Shown piece by piece: positions 44,101-55,536 of a DNA stretch of 64,000 bases. The translations under genes were made by a program, and so were the position numbers. Within the stretch, counting starts at the first letter, position 1, and each line of letters starts with the position of its first letter. The notes under the pieces are model-generated. The model did no database searches, was not told where the DNA came from, and saw nothing but the letters and a program-made list of their open reading frames with translations. The stretch is taken from the NCBI GenBank assembly GCA_025449115.1, contig JAHLKC010000017.1, positions 124,001-188,000 on the forward strand, read 5' to 3'. Origin of the DNA: Chytridium lagenaria (lineage: Eukaryota; Chytridiomycota; Chytridiomycetes; Chytridiales; Chytridiaceae).

Positions 44101-45193
44101 TAATGGCGCCTATGGAAATCCACAAGCTGCTTATGGGTAAGGTCTGTGATTGCATCAGGGTGCCCGCCGCTGACGTGACTGTAGGTGGTTCCGGGGTAGA
44201 AAACTTGTTGAAGCCTTTGCAGGAAAATGTTGTTCACGTCGGACTTTTATGAAACGTACTCAGAATATCATTCCATGCGATGAATCGGAAAAGTAAGGAG
44301 TAAAAAGTATGAACTTACGAAAACACCCTTCATCTCATTGTACACAACTCCCTTAAAGATAATCGGCGTCGACGGATCTAAATCATAAAAATCAAACCAC
44401 AAAAAAAAACACAAATACCTTTCGGATTCTCATGCTCCAGCCTCCACCCCTCCTGTCTGAAGTCCGTCTCCCTTAACCTTGGATGCATAGTCGCATCCAT
44501 ATAGATCCCAAACAAGTTATAATAATCCTTCTTATTTTCCGTTGAAAACGGGTACATGGTGACATCGCTCCCCGTCAATGCATCATGAACGTGGAGACGG
44601 ATCGGTTCATCATCTTGAAAAATGGATCACGGACGGGGTATTTAGCGCTGCCGCAGAGGGCTGTGTGTTCGAGAATGTGGGGGACACCGGTGCTGTCTGC
44701 CGGAGCTGTATGAAATGCGACACTATCAAAGGTAAGACATATCGACGAGAGGTAAGATAAAAGCATAAAACTCACTTAAAAAACATTGTTTTGGTCAGCT
44801 TTGAAGATATGCAAATGATCCGCGCCTGTTTTGGTATGCTTCAACTGGACAGCCGTAAGGTCGAAATCGTCGATCCTTTTTCTCTACAATACGCATTAAA
44901 CCATAGGAACCGTCTGAATTATCACCCACATTGATGACTTCGTATCCATACGCCTTTGATCCACCGAGAACGCCTCCGAATCTGCATGGCATGACAGCAA
45001 GTCAACGACGAGACACCATAGATGACAAGTCAAAAGGACTAAACGGTATCCATCAACACCCTCAACTACTTACCCCCAACAACCGACGCAAAACATCTTC
45101 TCAATCCATTTTCTCCTCGTCTTCCTCAACACTCTTGGTCGCCCTCGATGCATTCCCCTTTCCCACAAGATGTCGACACCTCAACATTGTCAT
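41108..45193 (-). CDS. CYM1: Mitochondrial presequence protease CYM1/PreP (M16C metallopeptidase)
   Basis: Degrades cleaved targeting peptides in the mitochondrial matrix. The N-terminus [20 protein letters not shown] is Arg/Lys/Ser-rich with few acids, a good mitochondrial presequence. Then come [49 protein letters not shown] (inverted zinc motif HxxEH), [59 protein letters not shown] and RLEHENPK. The C-terminal half contains [20 protein letters not shown] (the R/Y substrate-clamp motif of M16 enzymes) and ends [14 protein letters not shown] with TGA at 41108. Many short introns. A one-base frame break at an A5 run (~44.88 kb) separates the first two blocks. It converges with APC11, leaving about 107 bases. 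Confidence 0.93.
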
Positions 45194-45241
45194 GCAAACG
45201 TGCAAAAATGGCAGCAAGTTTATTAGAAATAACTGAGGCGT

Positions 45242-46313
45242 TTAATCCCTCGCATACTCCATGGGCTTCACACAACCCCTGATACTCTTCACCACACGAT
45301 TGACGCCTTCAGCACCATCAGGCATTGCCCTCACAAATACAAATTCTCGACTCTGCAAATCCAAAAACTCCGTCATCGCGTCGTCCGAAGTGTGATTAGC
45401 GGGCGGGAAGAAATTGATGGCGGCTCCGCCAGCTTCACGAACGATGATAGCACCAGCAGCGACATCTTTAAAGAAGGCCTTAGCCAAGTAAAGAATAAAA
45501 TAAAAAGAGAACTCACCCCATGCATGAACACCTGCCTCCCAATACGCATCTAACGCACCCCGCGCAACATAGCAAGCCTCGAGAGCTGCAGACCCCAAAG
45601 ACCTAATCCCCCTACAAGGCATAGTCAAAGCCGTCCGAATGCCTTTCAACTTTAAGTCCATCCTCTCATCCCTATCATACCCGTATTCGGTTGCAAGCAA
45701 AGACGTCGCAATGTCGTTCAAAACAACGGGCTTGAACAACGGCAACGGGCGTTTGTTCATGAAGGCTCCATGACCTTTAGCAGCGGAGAAAAGCTCGTCA
45801 AGAATGGGGTTGTAGACGACACCGATGATGGGTTCCTTATTCTCGACGAGGGCGATGGAGACGGCGACGAACGGAAATCCATGGACAAAGTTGGTCGTTC
45901 CTGAAATGATATCAGCTGCAGCACAAACCAGAACCCCAAACCATCGACGGGATCCACAATCCAGGTCTTTGAGTCCGTCAAAGTCGTTCCAGAGCCTTCA
46001 TAAGTCTCTTCTCCAATGAAAAGATGATCAGGAAAGCGTTCCCTCAAGAACCCAAAGATGAATTTCTCAACGGCTTTATCGGTCTGCGTGACGACATCAG
46101 CAGCGCTGGTTTTGAATTCAGCCTCTCCACGGATCTCGCGATCGTTAAAGGCTTCACGGACGATAGCGCCGGCCTTTTGAGCAGCTGCGAGGGGAGGTTA
46201 GTGGGCGGGAGATGGGTGTGTGAACCTTCAATGGCAGCGTTGAGAAAAGTGTCCATGACAAGTCGGGTGTAGGGAGAGCCATTCTTGCAGGTGCCGTTGG
46301 TTTGGAATTTCAT
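45242..46313 (-). CDS. INM1: Inositol-1-monophosphatase
   Basis: Mg2+-dependent phosphatase releasing free inositol. Three introns are removable in frame: after NAAIE/A (46.19-46.23 kb), between VDG and TTNF (45.91-45.95 kb) and between VHAW and DVAAG (~45.5 kb). The protein then shows all three family motifs: GEET, WIVDPVDGTTNFVHGFPF and AWDVAAGAIIVREAGGA, so the metal-binding acids are complete. The start ATG at 46313 (MKFQTNGTC...) is the first in frame; an internal Met at VMDTFLNAA is also possible and nearer the family length. Inositol production links loosely to the Opi1-like regulator at 16-20 kb, whose targets in yeast are inositol/phospholipid genes. No shared operator is visible. 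Confidence 0.93.
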
Positions 46314-46538
46314 GACGAATAGGCTGTGTTCAGAGTTCAAGTGCTGGAAGAATGGAATGAAGGGTTGCTGAAGTCAATCAAAAGCGTTCACGTTCTTTTT
46401 ATAGTCTGGAGGATTGCTGAGACTTGGGGAACATGATGCCCGCTACATGACGACAAGCCCCTCAAATTCACGCAAAACGCCTCAACAAAGTCTATTTACG
46501 AAGGGGTTTTCTAAATCGTCACAGAAAAAAAGTCTACT

Positions 46539-49500
46539 TTACATTTCCTCATCCGAACTCAACTCCTCCGCCAAACTCTGCTCAACCTCATCCATCAATA
46601 TCCGACTCTCCACCTCCGACTTCACATCAGACCTCACATCCATATCACGTGTTGGCATCTCATGATACGAATCCCTTTGTGATGTGACAGGAGGCGCAAA
46701 ATGCGCCCGTGAGTGGCTTCGGGATTTGATGCGATCGATTTCTGCTTGCAAAAGGTCGGCCTGAATGGATTTTAAAGGGTTTCTGAGGGTTTTAGACTTA
46801 CATCTGGGACAGGACGAGGAAGGGTTTTAAGAAGAGGTGAATGACGGTAGTCGGGGGCGGGAGTTTTGCGGGATTCGGTTTGGCGGGCTCGGTCCGTGCG
46901 CTCCTTTTCGAGTTGGAGTCTGTCTAAGTCTCGTTCTGTAAACGACGGAACAGAAGACGGAATTAACAAGAAGCGAGTAGTAACAGATATAACAATCGCT
47001 AAATCAAGGAAGTAGAGAGCAAACTCACGCAGCTGCTTCCTCTCCAGCACCGCTTCCCTCTCCCTCCTCGCCCCTTCCTCCAACCGTCTGCCTAAAACCT
47101 CACACCGTTCTTCCCCAACTTTAACTGCCATCCTCAATCGTTCCCCACACTTTCGTTCCTCCATCAACGCAATCCCCATCTCTCGTTTCGCCACTGCTAA
47201 ACCGCGAATTGTCTCCTCCATCTCCATCTGTCGTTCCGCACCTCTCGCCACAGCATTCTTCAAATCATTCAAAATTGCTTCGTACCGGGTTGTGATGGAT
47301 TGTGATTCGGCCTTCCACTTTAAGGAAAGAGCATGTTGGGAGGTGAGGAGGCTTTGGAGCTCACGTGTTGTGCGGGTGTGGGAATCGGTGAGGGTGGAGT
47401 TTTGATGTGAGATCTGTGGACTAGATATTATTAGTAAGGTTGGAATGAGAGAGTTTTACCTGAGCGTCGTGTTTGGATTTGATTTCTGAAAGTTCTTGCT
47501 GCTGACGGATATGGGTTTGGTGTTTTTCTTCTTTTAGGGTGATGACTTCATGTTCGAGGTCGCTAATCTTTGTCATCATTTTTATAGCGTCCTCCTGTTA
47601 TGTTTTTTGGTACCGTGAGTATTTTAAAAAAAACAAAAGATAAAGAATACGCTGGAACATGAAAAAAATACGACATGCGAGAAGTTGAAAGTAAATCTCA
47701 CCTTCGCCTCCTCCAGCTCCCTCTCACACCTCCTAGACCGTCTCACCAAATCCTCATTCATCCCTCCAAGTCCCTCCCGTTCGACCTCCACCCGATTCAT
47801 TTCCCTCGCAAGCCGCTGCTGTAAATTCGAAGCCGCCTCGACAGCCTCACATCTTTCCCGTTCCGAAATCCTGAGTCGCGTCGCCATATCATCAACAATG
47901 CGGGAGAGTCGGTCGGTCTCGTCGGGAATGGTTTTAGTGAGCTTTTGGAGCTCGGATTCAGAGGACCGGTGGGCGCGGAGGGTGCGGTCGAGTTCAGTCT
48001 AACGTTTGTGAGGTAGACGGTGTTAGAGAAAAAATTTGTAAGAAGGGGTTAAGAATTTGTGTACCTGAGATGCGCGATGTTGGTTTCGAGGTTTGGAGAT
48101 TTGGTCGAGATAACCTTTTCTGTCCTGCAGAAATTGTGTTCGCATCCTTTTGTGAGCATTAGCACACACTTCGTTACAATAAAACCAATTTATCAAACGT
48201 ACACCGTGATCTCCTCCTCAGCCTTCTTCTGCATTCTCCCACAAACTTCCTCAGCCCGTTCCCTCGCCCTCTCAGCCTCCGCAGCAAAATGTTGTTCCCG
48301 CAATCGTGATTTCTCGAGATCAAGATGAGACTCTTCAAGCTATAGAGAAAGTTTATTTTTATATATCAAGAAACTGAGTTCAATATAAGTATGCAAACCT
48401 TTGTTACAGCATCTTCAAGTCGACGACGGCAATCCACTTCAATACTTTCGAGGTCGATTATACGTTGCTCGAGTTTTCGAGAAAGAGTAAAGATTTCGGT
48501 GCTTTCATCTTTAGAGAGTTTCAGGTCCTCGACGAGCATTGCGTTTTGGGCGTTTGCGTCTGTCAATGCAATTCGAATCCAGAAGTCGTCGAGAAGAGAA
48601 AATATTTACAAAAAACACTTTGGATTAGTCCAATTTAATAGAGAAGACCCCTGCTGTAACTACAAATAAAAAAGTACCTTCCAATTCTACTTCCAACTCT
48701 CCTAACCCGTTCCCCAGCCTCCCGTTCTCTTCGTGAAACCTCCAGCGCCTCCTCTACAACCCTCCCGTACCTCCCCACGACTTCATCCAATGTCCCCTTC
48801 AACTCCCCCATCTTCCGTCTATCCCCCTTCATCTCCATAGCCGCTTTCCTCAGCTCCCCTTCGAGTCGATCAATCTCTGCCTGCGCGCGGGAAAGGTCCG
48901 ATGCGGTGCGTTGAGAAAGCGCTTGAGCGTCGTCCAGGGATGCATTGGTGGTTTGCAGATGAGCGGTGAGGGTTGTGACGTGGGTTTGGGAAGTGGAGAG
49001 GGAGGCAGAGAGGGTTGAGACTAATAGAGGTCAGATACACGCTGGTTTTAAAGGGAAACATACTTTCTTCTCTTTGTCTTTCAACAATTCTCCCCACTCT
49101 TTCATTCTCGCCCTCTAGCTGCGTCAATGTCTCGACAAGTCGATCATTCTCCCTAATCAACGCTTCGACTCTTCTATCCGATTCAACAGCTGCTGCCGAT
49201 TTCATATGAGACCTTTCCGTCATGTCCTGCTGCAACGCCGCGATTTCGCGCCGCATCATTTCAAGATGCCGTTCCTTCTCGCTAAGGTTTTGGTGAAGCG
49301 TTGCGTTTGCAGTTGAAAGAGATTCAGCGGTGGAACGATGAGCGCGGTTATCATTCTACAATTTTAGTGTGAGTAGGAAAGATACAGTTGATGTGAGTAC
49401 TTCTTTGCTTTTAAGACGGTCTTCGAGGGATTTGATGCGCTTTTCGTAGCCTTCAACTATATCATCTATGATGGATGGTCCAGGTTGTGTTAATGGAGCG

Positions 49501-49972
49501 GGATCGATGGGTAGCGGGGTTTCGAAGACGGGTGGCGGTCTTGCGGGGGAAGGAGCTTTACTTGCAAGATCATGCATACTCGCTCGAACCGCTAACAATA
49601 CTGTAAATGGCCCGCACCCATACAAAAAAAGGCCTCACCCCCCATATCCACATCCACGCCGACAGGTACGCTTCGATTCCTAGGTACTCCCAGATCCCCA
49701 TCCCTCCCCGCATCCCTGGCTGGAGACATAGATGGCATCGTTTGTTTTGCATGCTTTGATGGAGAGACAAGGATGGAGTCGCGCGAGAGGGAGATGACGT
49801 TGCGGAGAGATGCGTTTGCGGGTGGTCGTTGTGGGGAGGAGAAGGGGTCCGGTTTGACGCTCGCCATTTGGGAGGGTTTGTCACAGATGTTTGGACGGAG
49901 ATTGTTGTTTGGATTTGTGTTACTTACGGTGATGACGGACTCGCAGGAGGTGGCATGGCGGATATTGTTCAC
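46539..49972 (-). CDS. Long coiled-coil protein, multi-exon, function unknown
   Basis: About ten exons on the minus strand encode almost continuous heptad-rich helix. Examples are YEKRIKSLEDRLKSKE, MRREIAALQQDMTERSHMKS, RRVEALIRENDRLVETLTQL, RKLEQRIIDLESIEVDCRRR, RLRISERERCEAVEAASNLQ and KNAVARGAERQMEMEETIRG. The N-terminal ~100 residues (MASVKPDPFSSPQRPP, ISLSRDSILVSPSKHA) are Ser/Pro-rich and disordered. The C-terminal ~70 are acidic and end LAEELSSDEEM before the stop at 46539. The start may be 49972 or the internal Met at 49867. This composition is common to centrosomal, basal-body, Golgi and motor-adaptor proteins. Nothing conserved enough to choose among them was seen. Confidence 0.75.
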
Positions 49973-50319
49973 AACACGAAAAAAATCCGGAAACGGTGGT
50001 GTCTAACCATTGACAAAGGGAGTAGTGATGAGATGGGTGAGTAGTGGTGATAATTTAAAAGTGAATTAACTAAACTAATAAATTAAACGGGAACACCTAT
50101 TTTCCCGTTCTTAGATAACATTCACCGCTATATTATATTTGTACATGAAAAGGAATATGAAAATGAAAAAACAGACATAAGATAATCAATGCTTTGATTT
50201 TTCACCCCAAACGTTAGATCGTTCTTGGATCGTTCCTCCAAAAATTTAATGAATATATATGTACCAAAATAAACATAATATAGTTCAAACGAGAGGTCTT
50301 CAACGTTACACCCGTACCG
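49973..50319. other. AT-rich spacer
   Basis: No coding frame recognised. It includes the upstream region of the coiled-coil gene and the 3' end of the next minus-strand gene. Confidence 0.4.
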
Positions 50320-51400
50320 TCAAACCTCACCCCAGAATCCTCCTCGCGTCCTCATCCTCCCTTTCACACTCTCCAAATCCACCTCAAAAGCATTCATCAA
50401 CTCAAGTATGTCTTGCCGTTCGGTATTTGTAACGTCAATCAAACCATACAACGCTTTGAGGAATTGCGAAAATACTTCGGGTCTAGGCACAGTCAGCGTG
50501 AGGAGAAACGCGGGAAGAGCGGAAGGTGTTAATGTGTTTGAGGGAGATGAATAATGTTGTATTGGTTGTAATCCCGCGATGGATGTTGTGTGGAAGATGG
50601 GTGGAGCTGTTGACCATGCCCATTTTATTGGAGAGAGTTGTGTTGATACGTCGTCGTAGTCATCAGTAAATCCGGAGCGGTCTGGAAGGAGAAGAGGCGG
50701 TGGGAGGAGATTTGGGATTGGTGTGTGGTTGGTTGGGAGAATATACGGAGGGAGATGTGGTGGGCGGGTGCCGGAGGATAAGTTTGAAAAAAAATCGGAG
50801 ACAAGTAGTAATCGTTCGCGAAATATGGATGCAAAGACGGGGGATAAGGGTGAAATTATGGATGGATGAACTGTAGACAAAAAAAAAAACCCCCCAAAAC
50901 AACACAAAAAAAAGTTAGTTAAAGTAAGTTAATGGTGAATGGAGCATGAACAACGACTGAAAATTAAAGAATAGTGCCTATCGCGAATGACGGCAGCGTA
51001 GTTGTTTTTTTAAATTTATCACTTTTTTTTTTTCCCCAATGGCTAAAAGATTTGGGTTGAGATCTGATCGCCTTACAATGCTGCGGGCGGACTTAAAACG
51101 TGGTTGATGGATTGCGTAGACGCACTTACCAATGAAGAAGGCTGGAGGAATAGTGTTCGTACTGCTACGAGTACCCGTTACCCGAACCAGACAGGCCCCT
51201 GCAGTGGGTGCACAGTAGAGAGCAGAGACATCTACTGGCCCCTCTTGTGATGTTATTGTTGAAGATGACGTGGTTGCAATAAGGTGATGTGCGCGAGATT
51301 GTGGTTGTGCTTGTAGTGTTGAATGAGAAGAAGATGATGAAGGGTAGGAGCCATGTCCCCTCATTTTGGGATCCTTTTCTCTGGGTTTGATCGAAACCAA
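50320..51400 (-). CDS. Hypothetical protein, two exons
   Basis: Exon 1 starts at ATG 51400 (or 51364) with a Ser-rich stretch, then VDVSALYCAPTAGACLVRVT and IPPAFFI up to a GTAAGT donor (~51.13 kb). The acceptor after the T-run near 50.88 kb (TCTACAG) joins it in frame to VHPSIISPLSPVFASIFRER, and the second exon runs to the stop at 50320 (ESVKGRMRTRGGFWGEV). The second exon contains a hydrophobic/helical part, a Pro-rich part (LPPYILPTNHTPIPNLLPPP) and a final helical region (FSQFLKALYGLIDVTNTERQ). I do not recognise a family. The clean splice and phase make it a real gene. Confidence 0.55.
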
Positions 51401-51619
51401 ACTTTTGCCTTTTTCTTTGTTTTAATTTTTAGTTTTTTACTTTACCCATCAAACTGGTCATTTGAGATCATAAGTGGTTCAACAATCAGTGGTACATTGT
51501 GTTACCCACCAAATCAACCTTGTTGCAGGGGGAACCCAAAGAGTCGGTTCTTATAGACGAGCCTAATTTTTCTTATATCCAAATCTTGAAAACCATCGGC
51601 GCCTTCAACCCCACAATCA

Positions 51620-53390
51620 TCAAACTTCAACACCTGCCTCTCCAGCGACACCACCACCACTCTCCACAACAACAAGATGCACAAAGTTATCCGCATACGA
51701 CATATTCCGCGATATCCACAGCACCGGCGTGCTCCCCAACACCTTTACGCCATGCGTTATGGCTCTCATATCACGCGGCGATGACGTGGAGGTTTCTTCA
51801 ACACACTCTTCCCAAGGAACGCCGAGGTTGCGCAGGGTGTCGCCGAGAAGCACCTCTTGACCTGCGGTCCGAAGTGATAAAAAAATTTAGCGGCATTTTT
51901 TTGGTACGCCCAAAAAATGTGGACAGAAGGACTTTAAAAAAGAACTAGCAAAATACAGAACAACAAGAAAGAACAATCCCTTAAAAAACCTTCACCAACC
52001 TTCACCATCGATTGGCGCCACCATCTCCTGAACTATCGGGCGACTACCCCAATAAATCCTCATAGCAACAGATTTCGGTACTCTATCCACTCCTCCCGTC
52101 GGCAGACGCCGCATCTTCAGCATGAGACGATGAAGCCAAGCCGAGAAGCTTAGCATTGACCTCCCAGAATGCATCGTGATCGTTGAGTCGGAGAGCGTTC
52201 CAAAGAGACATTTGATCATGCTTAGTCAGTGACATCATGCGTTTTGTGGAGCCGTTGCGGATAAAGTCGGTCTACGAAAGCGTCAATTCATCGGTAGCGT
52301 AACAAAGAAGAAAGGGCGTGACAAATATGTAATAATGAGCGGGAAAACGCGAGAAGTCTTTATACCTCCTTTAGTTGTGCCATGAAGAAATCAAGTGGTG
52401 GATCGAAGCCATTTACGGCGACCGTTCGAAAGATTTTGTCGGCAGGGAAGCTAGAGATATGTACTGTGATCTCCCAGGGTAGTTCTGGAATTTGTTTTTG
52501 CGATGCTGAAGGAGTATTGTGAAGGTCAAAGAGGAGGCCGATTGGGTAGTGCCTGCCGTAATATACAGTAAAGCCAGTAAGAAAACGTGAAGGTACAGAA
52601 TAAGACAAATGAGAAAAACAGTCTCATGATGGATGAGCAGAGAACATAAAATAACAAATAACGAGGCATGCTTTCACAAAAACAAACCGAAGAAAAAACA
52701 CGTCAATTCACATTTCTCACCATCTTAACGGTACACCACCAGCATCGTACCAGACCTCCAAATCATCAGGCAGCGCTGGTGGTTCTGATTCTAAAGCGGA
52801 AGTAGGATCTTCAGGTATAGGCCCGAAAAAATGGTGGTAGATTCGTGGAGATAGAAGGGGAAGGTATCCTATCCGTGGTATTAACAACTGTACAAATCGG
52901 TTAAGGTTAAATGACAACACAAGAGAAAATCAGCAACGTATAAAGTACACAAGGAAAGAAATGAGTATTCAAGAGATTGGTGGTGAGCGTTCTGTCAAAG
53001 GAGCCTATGCTGGCATATCAAGAGACATAGCCACTCCTTCGCCTCAAAAGAACACATCAGTTTTTTAAAAGACCTCACTCCATCGCCATAAAGCATCTAA
53101 TACCATCCTTAACTCCTTAAATGCCCCGCTAACGTTCAAACGCGCACTATAAACAACTCCCATAAATCCCCTCACTCCCAGCGCAACAAACACCAAAACC
53201 AAAACCAAAGACACAACGCCACAAACGTACATACAAAGGATCTCTCGCCCCCACTCCTCCCTTAGCAGCATCCCCAGCATCCAGCGAAAAGCACGCCGCA
53301 ATCTTTCCTCTCCAAATCTGTCTTGTCACCGCAGCATCCACATCCCTGACGGCCACATTACCAAAAACCCGTCTTCTCAGTCGTCTCCAT
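51620..53390 (-). CDS. ATG5: Autophagy protein ATG5
   Basis: ATG5 is conjugated to ATG12 and, with ATG16, lipidates ATG8 on the phagophore. From ATG 53390 the N-terminus reads METTEKTG, then (after a frame slip at a T5 run) AVTRQIWRGKIAACFSLD. Later exons give LLIPRIGYLPLLSPRIYHHF, WYDAGGVPLRW, HYPIGLLFDLH, ELPWEITVHISSFPADKIF, FFMAQLKEADFIRNGSTKRM, LTKHDQMSLWNALRLNDHDA, FWEVNAKLLG, AMRIYWGSRPIV and a ubiquitin-fold C-terminal part (VLLGDTLRNLGVPWEE) to the stop at 51620. The Lys in MSLTKHDQ, directly before the DQ-x-x-LW block, sits where the ATG12-acceptor Lys lies in other ATG5 proteins. About five exons. Identity is firm. Confidence 0.92.
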
Positions 53391-53463
53391 CGTCTCAGCT
53401 TTGTACAACAACGACAACCCACCTTTTTTTTTTTTTTTTTTGTGCATCGTCAACAACGTCAAA
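53391..53463. promoter_or_regulatory. Very short divergent promoter (ATG5 / PINX1) with T18 tract
   Basis: Only 73 bases separate the two start codons. The spacer is dominated by an uninterrupted 18-T run at 53424-53441. Such poly(dA:dT) tracts commonly exclude nucleosomes at fungal bidirectional promoters; that role here is inference. Confidence 0.5.
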
Positions 53464-55098
53464 ATGGGCCTTGCTGGACGGAGAGAAAAACAACGGATAT
53501 CGGCTGACCCCCAGAACAACAAATGGGCAAAAGGTTAAAAGAAAGAGGGGATAAGGTGGTTTTTTCTAACGATTTGTTCTTTAGATACGGAGAAAGCGGG
53601 GTATAAGATGCTGCAGGCTATGGGATGGTCTGATGGGAAAGGACTTGGAAAGAATGAGGATGGGATGGCGTCACATTTGAAGGTGCAGTTGAAAAACAAT
53701 ACGCTAGGTGAGTGAATAGAAAGCATAGTGTTTTGTTTTGTTTTGTTGTTGGAGTGGTTTTTGGAGTTGGATGTTGGGTGGAGAGTGCTGATCTTGGAAG
53801 TTGGCGAATACTCTTTCCGCCATAGTCTGGGTTCACGTCTATAATACAATTATAGCAACCCCATCGCCTAATTAGATAATAGACGCATTCTTTAACATTT
53901 TCCCATTCTAACCTTCCATATCCCAGGTGTTGGCGCCAAAAAGAATGCCAGCGACAACTGGCTTGAGAATACCACCGCCTTCTCCTCCTCCTCGCAAGCC
54001 TAAACGCCTCCGATGACACCGATGACAACAAACGCAAAGCATCTGATGATGAAGACGAAGAAGTGAAGCCTAAGAAACAGAAAACAGAGGAGGAAGAATA
54101 CGTTCCGAGACCACAGAGAATGCTGGGAAATGGAAGGGTGGCGTGAGTAAAACCCTTCTTTAGCATTTTAGATTAAGTGATTTTCATTCGGATTCTTATA
54201 GAAACCGTCGCCGTCATGTTGTTAAACACACCAAACCTCACGAAGAAGACGCCATGCACAAAATCCTTGGCGTCAAAAAAACCGAGATCCCTACGCCCTC
54301 TGAATCCCCTCGTTCTCTCTCCCCCGCACCGCCCAGTGCAAACACCATTAGCACAGGAGTCGGAATTAATGATTACTTTGCATCAAAGTTGAAGGAACGT
54401 GGGATCTTCGCGGCATCGGTTATGCCAAAAGAGGTTGGGGATGGCGAGGTGAGAATGGGCCTTGGCTTTTCGATGGAACAGGAGGAGAGCGTGAAGCCAA
54501 CTTCGATGAGGACGATGGGAGGGATGGGGTTTGTGAAGGCTGAGGATCGGAGGAGTGGGTTTGGGGTTGGGGGGCTAGGGTTTGTGAAGGCGGGTGCGGA
54601 GGTTGAGGCGAAGAAAGAAAAGGAGGAGGTGGTGATGGATAAGAAAGACAAAAAAAGAAGAAGAGGAAGGCAGAGGGTGAGGAGGTTGAGGTCGAGATGG
54701 AAGAGTCTGAGAAAGAGGACAAGAAGAAGAAGAAGAAGAAGACCAAGGATGTCGCAAGTGACGCGGAAGTTGTGGAGGATGTTGTAACGAAAAAGTCAAA
54801 GAAGTCGAAGAGGAATGTTGAATCTGACGAAGTCGCTGAACCTGAGGTTGAGAGAAAGAAGGAGAAGAAAGACAAGAAGAAGAAGAAGGCTGAAGACTCT
54901 GAGATCGAGGCCGTCGATGAATCTACTGAGGTTTGCTCTCCAATGAAGGCAAAGAAGAATAAGCAAAAGGAGGAACAGTCTGTGGAGGAGCAATCTGAAG
55001 ATGCTCTCGCTGAAGTTGAGGTTGACAAAACGGAGAAGAAGGACAACAAGAAAAAAGGAGGAGTAAAGAGGGACAAATGGGGAAATTTGAAGGCGTGA
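53464..55098 (+). CDS. PINX1: G-patch protein PINX1/Gno1-like (rRNA processing, telomerase inhibitor family)
   Basis: Starts MGLAGRREKQRISADPQNNK, then (after a GT-AG intron) the G-patch GYKMLQAMGWSDGKGLGKNE, KVQLKNNTLGVGAKKNASDN and WLENTTAF. This is the PINX1/Gno1 N-terminus, including the DPQN and NNTLG motifs. Yeast Gno1 activates the Prp43 helicase in pre-rRNA processing; human PINX1 also binds telomerase. The middle holds MGFVKAEDRRSGFGVGGLGF, and the C-terminal ~150 residues are a nucleolar-type Lys/Glu tail ending KRDKWGNLKA and TGA. The tail frame slips once at an A7 run near 54650. Introns fall at ~53.54, 53.7-53.93 and ~54.14-54.2 kb. Confidence 0.88.
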
Positions 55099-55536
55099 TG
55101 ACTTATTATCTCTCGACAGTATTTGATTTCTTTTTTAAAACCGTCAGAAGCCTCTGTTTTGCTTCATTTGATTTTCATGTTTTAATTCATGGTATTGGAG
55201 ATATGGCTAACAGCGCTCCACTTAATAGTCCATCGTATCCGTTTGTGTTAGCCACCGAATACAATAACATGCCACTTTTTTAATAAAGATACACTGATTC
55301 ACGGTGTCAAACGCGCATCTCGCGTGATGGCTAGTCGGTGCGAAGAATCCTCCATGGCTTATTCCCGAATCTCTTGAGATCCCTATGTCAAACCAAATGT
55401 AGGTTTGAACCTCAGCCATCGTCGTCTTCTTTTTGGCTTGCTGAATTGTCAAAAGTTTGTGCTCTGTCCCACTTTCTTTGTTGTGCACGCAAACACCCCT
55501 TCCTTAGCCAGCAAAGGTCTTTCCATTGTGACCGTC
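55099..55536. other. Spacer between PINX1 and the next plus-strand gene
   Basis: No RNA gene or repeat seen. The open frame of the downstream gene continues upstream of its first ATG to 55405, but only from a TTG. Confidence 0.4.

Noticed and set aside
54373..55076. Minus-strand 218-codon Ser/Phe-rich ORF opposite PINX1
   Set aside because: It is the complement of the Lys/Glu tail (GAG/AAG codons read as CTC/CTT); no independent signal.
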